From positions 1 through 64,000 of the forward strand of contig JASWJB010000082.1 in assembly GCA_032433595.1 (NCBI GenBank): 64,000 nucleotides of DNA. Direction: 5' to 3'. The DNA comes from Conoideocrella luteorostrata (taxonomy: Eukaryota > Ascomycota > Sordariomycetes > Hypocreales > Clavicipitaceae). The notes beneath the pieces were generated by a model. That model made no database searches, was not told the origin of the DNA, and worked only from the letters and a program-made list of their open reading frames with translations. The translations under genes and the position numbers were made by a program. Each line of letters opens with the position of its first letter. The stretch's first letter is position 1. This document shows, in pieces, positions 59,106 to 64,000 of this stretch.

Positions 59106-59990
59106 ATGCAGGTGTCGCTCGTATTGTTAACCTGGATACTTGGCTTTGCCGAGTTCCCTTTGGCGGCTGCTCTCCAACCTCCGTGGCATGCAGTAGCCCG
59201 AGACACTGAAGTGCCGGCTGAATGTAAAGGCACGAAATACTCCAAAGCAGATGCTGAAACCTTTCTCTGTGGCGATTGGCGCCTTGGACCAAAGAACGCT
59301 CCCATTAAGGGTTACGAATATAAAGTTCTGCGCTGCATATTGAACGGCTACGATCGCTTAGGGGGCATGACAGCAGGCGGTCTCATTTCTAATTTCACCA
59401 TCAATGAAAACGGGTATTGGCGCTATCCCTCTGGGGATGGATTTACCTTCAAGACTGATGGTAAAACAAAGGACACCAACACAATACAGTTGAAGAAAGA
59501 CGAGTATGTGGATCGATTTGGTTCCGAAAAGGGTATGTGTGGCCACTAAATATGAGAATTTATGAAGAGGTTACAGTTACAAGATTCTAATACATTTCAC
59601 TCTCCTTGGCTAGGTTTCTTCTTGGCTCCTGCTGGCACTCTATATAAAGAGAGGTCCATCCCACCTTCCAATCTCAACATTCAGTCGGCTACCGGGAAGA
59701 AAGAGCAAAACTTCTACGCCTATCGCGTCAATGAACCGTTTACTGTCAATGCGGGGAATATCGCGCCATGGTTTGGTCAGCCAGGAGGCGGAGAGCAGTA
59801 TCACACCGAGCCTTCTGGAAACATCAAACAGCTGGTGAAGACAGGCAAACTCGTAGAGGTTACAGCAAAAGAGATATGGGACAGTGGGAAGATGAAATGC
59901 CCGTCAGATGAGGTTGAGATAGTCAAAGTACCAGAGCCAGAGGGTCCAGCAGCTCCAATTCTTCTTCCTCACGGTGGACTTGGCCGGTAA
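59106..59990 (+). CDS. Secreted TNT-domain NADase-like protein
   Basis: Two exons (59106-59532, 59614-59990; intron 81 nt, GTATGT...CTAG) give 267 residues. The chosen ATG begins a signal peptide (MQVSLVLLTWILGFAEFPLA). A Cys-containing N-terminal part (AECKGTKYSKADAETFLCGD) leads into the TNT domain: DEYVDRFGSEKG joined to FFLAPAGTLYKERSIPPSNL, then APWFGQPGGGEQY and LVKTGKLVEVT. These are the hallmark blocks of the tuberculosis necrotizing toxin family (NAD glycohydrolases), including the secreted NADases of Aspergillus. The Arg of DRFG and the Gln of FGQPGGG sit at expected active-site positions. It probably hydrolyses NAD(P)+ outside the cell, or inside a competitor or host. No partner immunity gene is seen. 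Confidence 0.88.
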
Positions 59991-60155
59991 TAGACGGTGT
60001 CTAAGTACTCACGGTGCCGGAAGGGCTATAAATGAGAGTGCTTAGAAGGGTCCGTTAGAGGAGGAATTCTTCTATTATCATCATCATCAATATACATGAA
60101 TTTGACTCCTTCCAGTTGTACACAAAAAATTTAGGACCCCACTTCCACACAAGAC

Positions 60156-60410
60156 TGTTGGAATCCCTCGTCAAGCGTACGAGCAATTGCGGACAAGGTC
60201 ACGTGGCCACCCTAGCGCCCCTCTTCTAAACGGCGCGCTCGGGGGCATTCCTCTTCCTCTTCTTTTCTGTTAGAAAACCCAGATCAGATGGATTGAATTG
60301 TTTTGCTTCTTGTTTTTCTTCACCTTCCGGTATTGATACCCTCGTCACCCGAAGCATTGTGCTTCCTACAGTGCCTCCTCCCTACAACCAAACTGGACTC
60401 TAAAGCCAAA
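60156..60410 (+). mobile_element. Copia-like LTR remnant (copy B)
   Basis: It begins TGTTGGAATCCCTCGTCAAG and shares GTCACGTGGCCACCCTAGCG and CTCGGGGGCATTCCTCTTCC with the copy at 5990, and also a later GTGCTTCCTACA/ATGCTTCCTACA block. It differs by many point changes and a short insertion. No internal domain is nearby, so it is a decayed solo LTR. Confidence 0.6.
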
Positions 60411-60423
60411 TTTACGAGAATTA

Positions 60424-60711
60424 TGATTTCTCGTCCTTCTTCCATGAAACCAATGATGGTTTACGAAGCAGTTTGTGGCCTGAGGACACCACCTGTCAAA
60501 AGTCTTGAGCAATTCAAAACCTACAAATTACAGAGTGACCCCGACTGCCGAATTTCTCGCTGAGAATGAAGAAAATATTAAGAAGGCTTTGAGTGGCAAC
60601 AGCCAAAAGCAGGCCTTTCTCATCTATTGCATTGCCACGGCTGACTTTGTAAGCATAAAGCATCAATTACTAGGCGACCTTGAAGGGATTTTAAATTTCC
60701 TACTTGGATAA
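60424..60711 (+). pseudogene. Possible broken small gene
   Basis: A frame with an ATG at 60424 (MISRPSSMKPMMVYEAV) overlaps another frame that continues as AEFLAENEENIKKALSGNSQ and IYCIATADFVSIKHQLLGDL to a stop at 60711. Both look protein-like, and one frame change near 60540 would connect them. I do not recognise the family; decay or a sequencing slip are equally possible. Confidence 0.25.
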
Positions 60712-61887
60712 CCCTGACAACACCTCCCGCGATGTCGCGAGCGGAACATTTGTAGCGACATCGCTTGATGCAACCATAGGATTTCGTGTGTTAAGATGCG
60801 CACTCAATAAGTGCATATTGAAGACCGAAGAGTATGCCACTGACATGGTTTTCTAATGACCGCAGTACTGCCACATCTACTCTAATTTTAGACCTGGGAT
60901 TGATGGCTCTATGGATGGTCAAATTTTTGGTTGAACCGATGGTTAGATTAATATGAATTGAAGTTTTTAGGCAAGGCCTTGGTAGCTATTGACGCCGTAA
61001 TTGTGTAAAGCTGTGTTTCCCGCTGTGTTGTGTGGTGCGATGCAGGGCGGCCGCTAATGGCTGCCTCTGAGAAAGTAACCCCGCGCGATATGTGGTACAG
61101 TACTTTCATGCAAATTAGACTGAGTTCTATATTCTTCGCTAATACATTGTTGCCTAGTGATACTGTACGATACGAGAATAAACAGAGTGCATAGAGTGAT
61201 TATGCCAGCGTTACTGAAATAATACAAAAGGTGACGTAGACGATGTGAACAAACGGTTTGCCTGGAGTGAGTAACCCAACGTAGCTGGAGTGATTAAGAC
61301 TAAACTAGAGCAATGATGGTTTGTGACACATTGGCGAACAGAGTGCGTGGAGTGGGCCTGATATCCTGTCACTTGACGTCCGTTAAAGAGATTCACTGCT
61401 TCCTAGGTGAAGAAGGACGGGACTATTTAAGCCTCTGGATCCGCCCTCTTTGGAGAGAAGTGCATCGTGACATTACTCTTCATTACACTGCATTACACGT
61501 TCGACCATTCCGAGTAAAAGACCGTTCAAAAAGACCGCGCCATTCATTGACGAGAACGGTTTCAGATTTGTCAGTTGCCAGACAAAATATCACACTACGT
61601 GGCATGGGTGCTAAGATGAACAGTATAAACAAAATTGAAACTTTACGCGGCGCGTTGCGTGAATCAACAGCGACGGTAGAACAAAGACTCAGACGGGAGA
61701 AGGTAAGAACACTCTCATCGTTTGAGCGGTGCGGGAAGGGCATTATGCAGAACAACCGCTGTGGCGTCGGGGCCATGTGGCTCATAGTGCCAATCTGCTA
61801 CACAGACTGGGGAGAACAAGGAAGTCGGAGACCACAGCTGATAAATTGGGCAGGGCTGGCGTTAACAACGCACACAAAGAAGCAAGC
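60712..61887. other. Intergenic, weak ORFs
   Basis: A plus-strand frame (61313-61915) lacks domains. A possible upstream exon (61605-61701, ending in AAG before GTAAGA) could belong to the small ORF below, but no acceptor I tried restored the frame. Confidence 0.35.
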
Positions 61888-62172
61888 ATGGCGCCCGGGA
61901 TATACGACATCATAATTGTGCACTCGGGCTCAAATTGCGAAGCGGAGTCCGAAGCTTTTAGAGATCTATTTCAAAATATGCTGCAAGCCGCAAATCTCAA
62001 GTACCAGCACCTATGCGGGAGTAAGGGAAATACTTGCTGGAAGTTTACCGGGCCGGTACGCGATGGAGGCCAGCCTCCAACAGACTTTATGATTGTCTTT
62101 AACTACCTGGTGTCGCTCGGCTTTTCCACGTTAAAGTTGCCATGGATGTACCGCTTTGAAAAGTCACAATAG
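61888..62172 (+). CDS. Hypothetical small protein
   Basis: A 94-codon frame begins MAPGIYDIIIVHSGSNCE and contains three Cys and the segment QPPTDFMIVFNYLVSLGF. Amino-acid composition looks protein-like and the frame is open further upstream, so the true start may lie in an earlier exon. No signal peptide and no recognised family. Confidence 0.3.
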   Translation: MAPGIYDIIIVHSGSNCEAESEAFRDLFQNMLQAANLKYQHLCGSKGNTCWKFTGPVRDGGQPPTDFMIVFNYLVSLGFSTLKLPWMYRFEKSQ

Positions 62173-64000
62173 CCAAATCGGAGAATGGCACTGTATATGG
62201 CTCGGCCAGAGGAGGAGCGAAACATTCTACTGTGAACGTCGGAGGGAGTCAATGTTGCGTTCGGAGTGTCGTGGGATAAAGAACAAATCAGACGCAGATT
62301 GAGCGTGGAAACAAAACAAGACCAAAGCGAGATAAAAACGGCTAGAGTATCGAGAAATAATCGGCTCCCACTTGCAGTACCAGAGACGTTTCTCATTTTA
62401 CTTGTGCATCTTGGCAGGTTTAAGACCCCCCGGTAGGTTCGATTGTAAGATGGCCCTATGTCCAGCGCCAACTGTCTCCAGCTAGGATAGCCGACTGGAG
62501 GAAATATGTTGCGTACAAAGAAGAATTGCTGCCAGAGGCCGTACACATGACAGGGCTTTTGCAGAAAAGAGCAAAGCTAACAAGTCTCTGGATAGATTCC
62601 AACAACAGTCTTAAAGTAATCAGAGACCGTTTGTAATTTTACCAACTTTCCGTAATATATCACTCTATGACAGTCAACATTGAGTATATGTATGTCAAAC
62701 TTTGCATTCTAATGAACGCTGCAAGTACCTAACGGAATTGGGGCTTCCTGAAGCGTAAATTGATTTACCCATCATATCCTACTCTCAATCAAATTATCCA
62801 TTATTGACGCTCGTTGCGCATTTTGCAACCCGTCAGGGTTCTCCCATCATATGACACATCTACTGTGTATCATCGCCTATCGACGTATAGCTTGATTTAG
62901 TTATAACACCCGCATTAGTTCCTCATGGTCTTAATTTTACACCCTTGGACAGCCTTTATGCCAATGGCGACTTTAACCATTTTGAGATAGGGCACAAAAT
63001 TTTGCCATCGGTCATCGGAAAGTGCCATACTCCCCCACTCAAACGTCAGTGTGAACATTTCTCGCGAAACTAACGTAAAAATAAGACTTTAACTTTTGTA
63101 TGCTCTTTAGAATTCAAAGAATATTGTCCATTTTGTTGACCCAATCACACACCCACCACACATGCGTACTAAGCATCGGACATCGACAACACATAGATAA
63201 AGAAGACAGACGACAGAAACTGTCTTTACAGCCAATCTTTTGCACTCAAATTCACGTATTTTAATGATGATGCTGATGCTGATAGATATTGTAAGGTGCA
63301 GAATTGCTCTTCCGACAGACTCTGAAGTCGAGCCTGGTGCGGAAGCTGGGACAAATTTTGAGTGCGTGTTAGATAACCTCGGTTGCGAATTACTCGGTTG
63401 CGAATTACTCGAATCTTGGAGAGTCAGACAAGACAACCCATGGAAGAACCCGATGTCTACTTTTGAAGAGTGTTCCTAGTGTCTGTGCCGGATCTCTACG
63501 TGTCAGGTTAGCCGCAGTAGACGGATGGAGTATTGCTCACCTTTCACAGCAGGTTGCGACCAATACGTGGAATACCCACATACCTTCTGCCGCTACAATG
63601 GTCAAATGGCAACTCAGCAGATACTTGAGCTTTGTAAATGCCTTGGTATTTAATGACTTCTACGGAGAGCGGAGACAATATAATTGGTTCGGTTAGGAGT
63701 GGTTGACGTCGCACTTCAAGACTTATTGCTCGACCTACTTGACCGATAGATCTTTTAGCGGGCTGTCTCGTCTTGTAAATTAAAGTCACGGTCTGAGCCA
63801 GTAATGCTACCACTAACCACAGAGCTCGCACACAGTTAATAATATAGAAAGTGACTCTCCGAGCCACTCACTTACTCAATCTTCCTGTGGTGTGGTTCAC
63901 CTCATAATAGTAATTAATTGCCGTTGTTATCTTGTGATCTCTGAGAAAAACCGCCTGATCGCGAATTGCGGGATTGCAAAATTAGCTTTGATCGGTACAA
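62173..64000. other. Terminal region, no confident gene
   Basis: AT-rich with several short ORFs. A 15-bp direct repeat GGTTGCGAATTACTC occurs twice at 63379-63408. A minus-strand frame (63544-63867) has one hydrophobic segment but no family match, and I did not accept it. Confidence 0.35.

Noticed and set aside
63544..63867. 107-codon minus-strand ORF with one hydrophobic segment
   Set aside because: No family match, no clear start context and no supporting splice sites.

Overview
The window is filamentous-ascomycete nuclear DNA (Pezizomycotina; the gene content suggests Hypocreales, possibly an insect-associated lineage, but that placement is inference). Genes carry short introns of about 55-140 nt with GTRNGT donors, CTAAY-like branch sites and YAG acceptors. 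There is a fungal CYP61 (sterol C-22 desaturase) relative, a tetramodular fungal-type NRPS and a fungal C2H2 regulator. Exon structures were worked out by hand; those given as exon lists keep the reading frame across every junction and sum to whole codons.

Left arm (1-25 kb): gene-poor and repeat-rich. It holds a C2H2 zinc-finger protein, two related minisatellites, degraded copia-like LTRs, an inverted repeat, a 131-bp tandem repeat, a HET-domain relic and a relic of a beta-propeller-like protein. Three P450 genes of three families lie at 6.3-14.5 kb. A small cysteine-rich secreted peptide gene with two introns lies at 16.9-17.2 kb, and a DOPA 4,5-dioxygenase-like gene at 22.8-23.5 kb.

Centre (25.5-54.3 kb): a compact NRPS cluster. 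In order: an MFS exporter; a 4,729-residue NRPS on the minus strand (partial C, then four A-T-C modules, then a degenerate T); an isochorismatase-family hydrolase; a membrane-anchored DUF3445 / haem-dependent oxidative N-demethylase-like protein; an ABCC exporter; and a stand-alone protein equivalent to the N-methyltransferase insert of an NRPS adenylation domain. The likely logic is assembly of a tetrapeptide, tailoring by small enzymes including a possible N-methyl/N-demethyl pair, and export by one or both transporters. No regulator lies inside the core.

Right arm (54.3-64 kb): two secreted protein genes of host- or competitor-directed type. One is a five-exon protein with a papain-fold-like N-terminal half and two tandem C-terminal repeats. 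The other is a two-exon TNT-domain NADase. The last 4 kb contain an LTR relic, weak ORFs and AT-rich sequence. NRPS cluster and secreted proteins side by side give the window the look of an accessory, rapidly evolving region.
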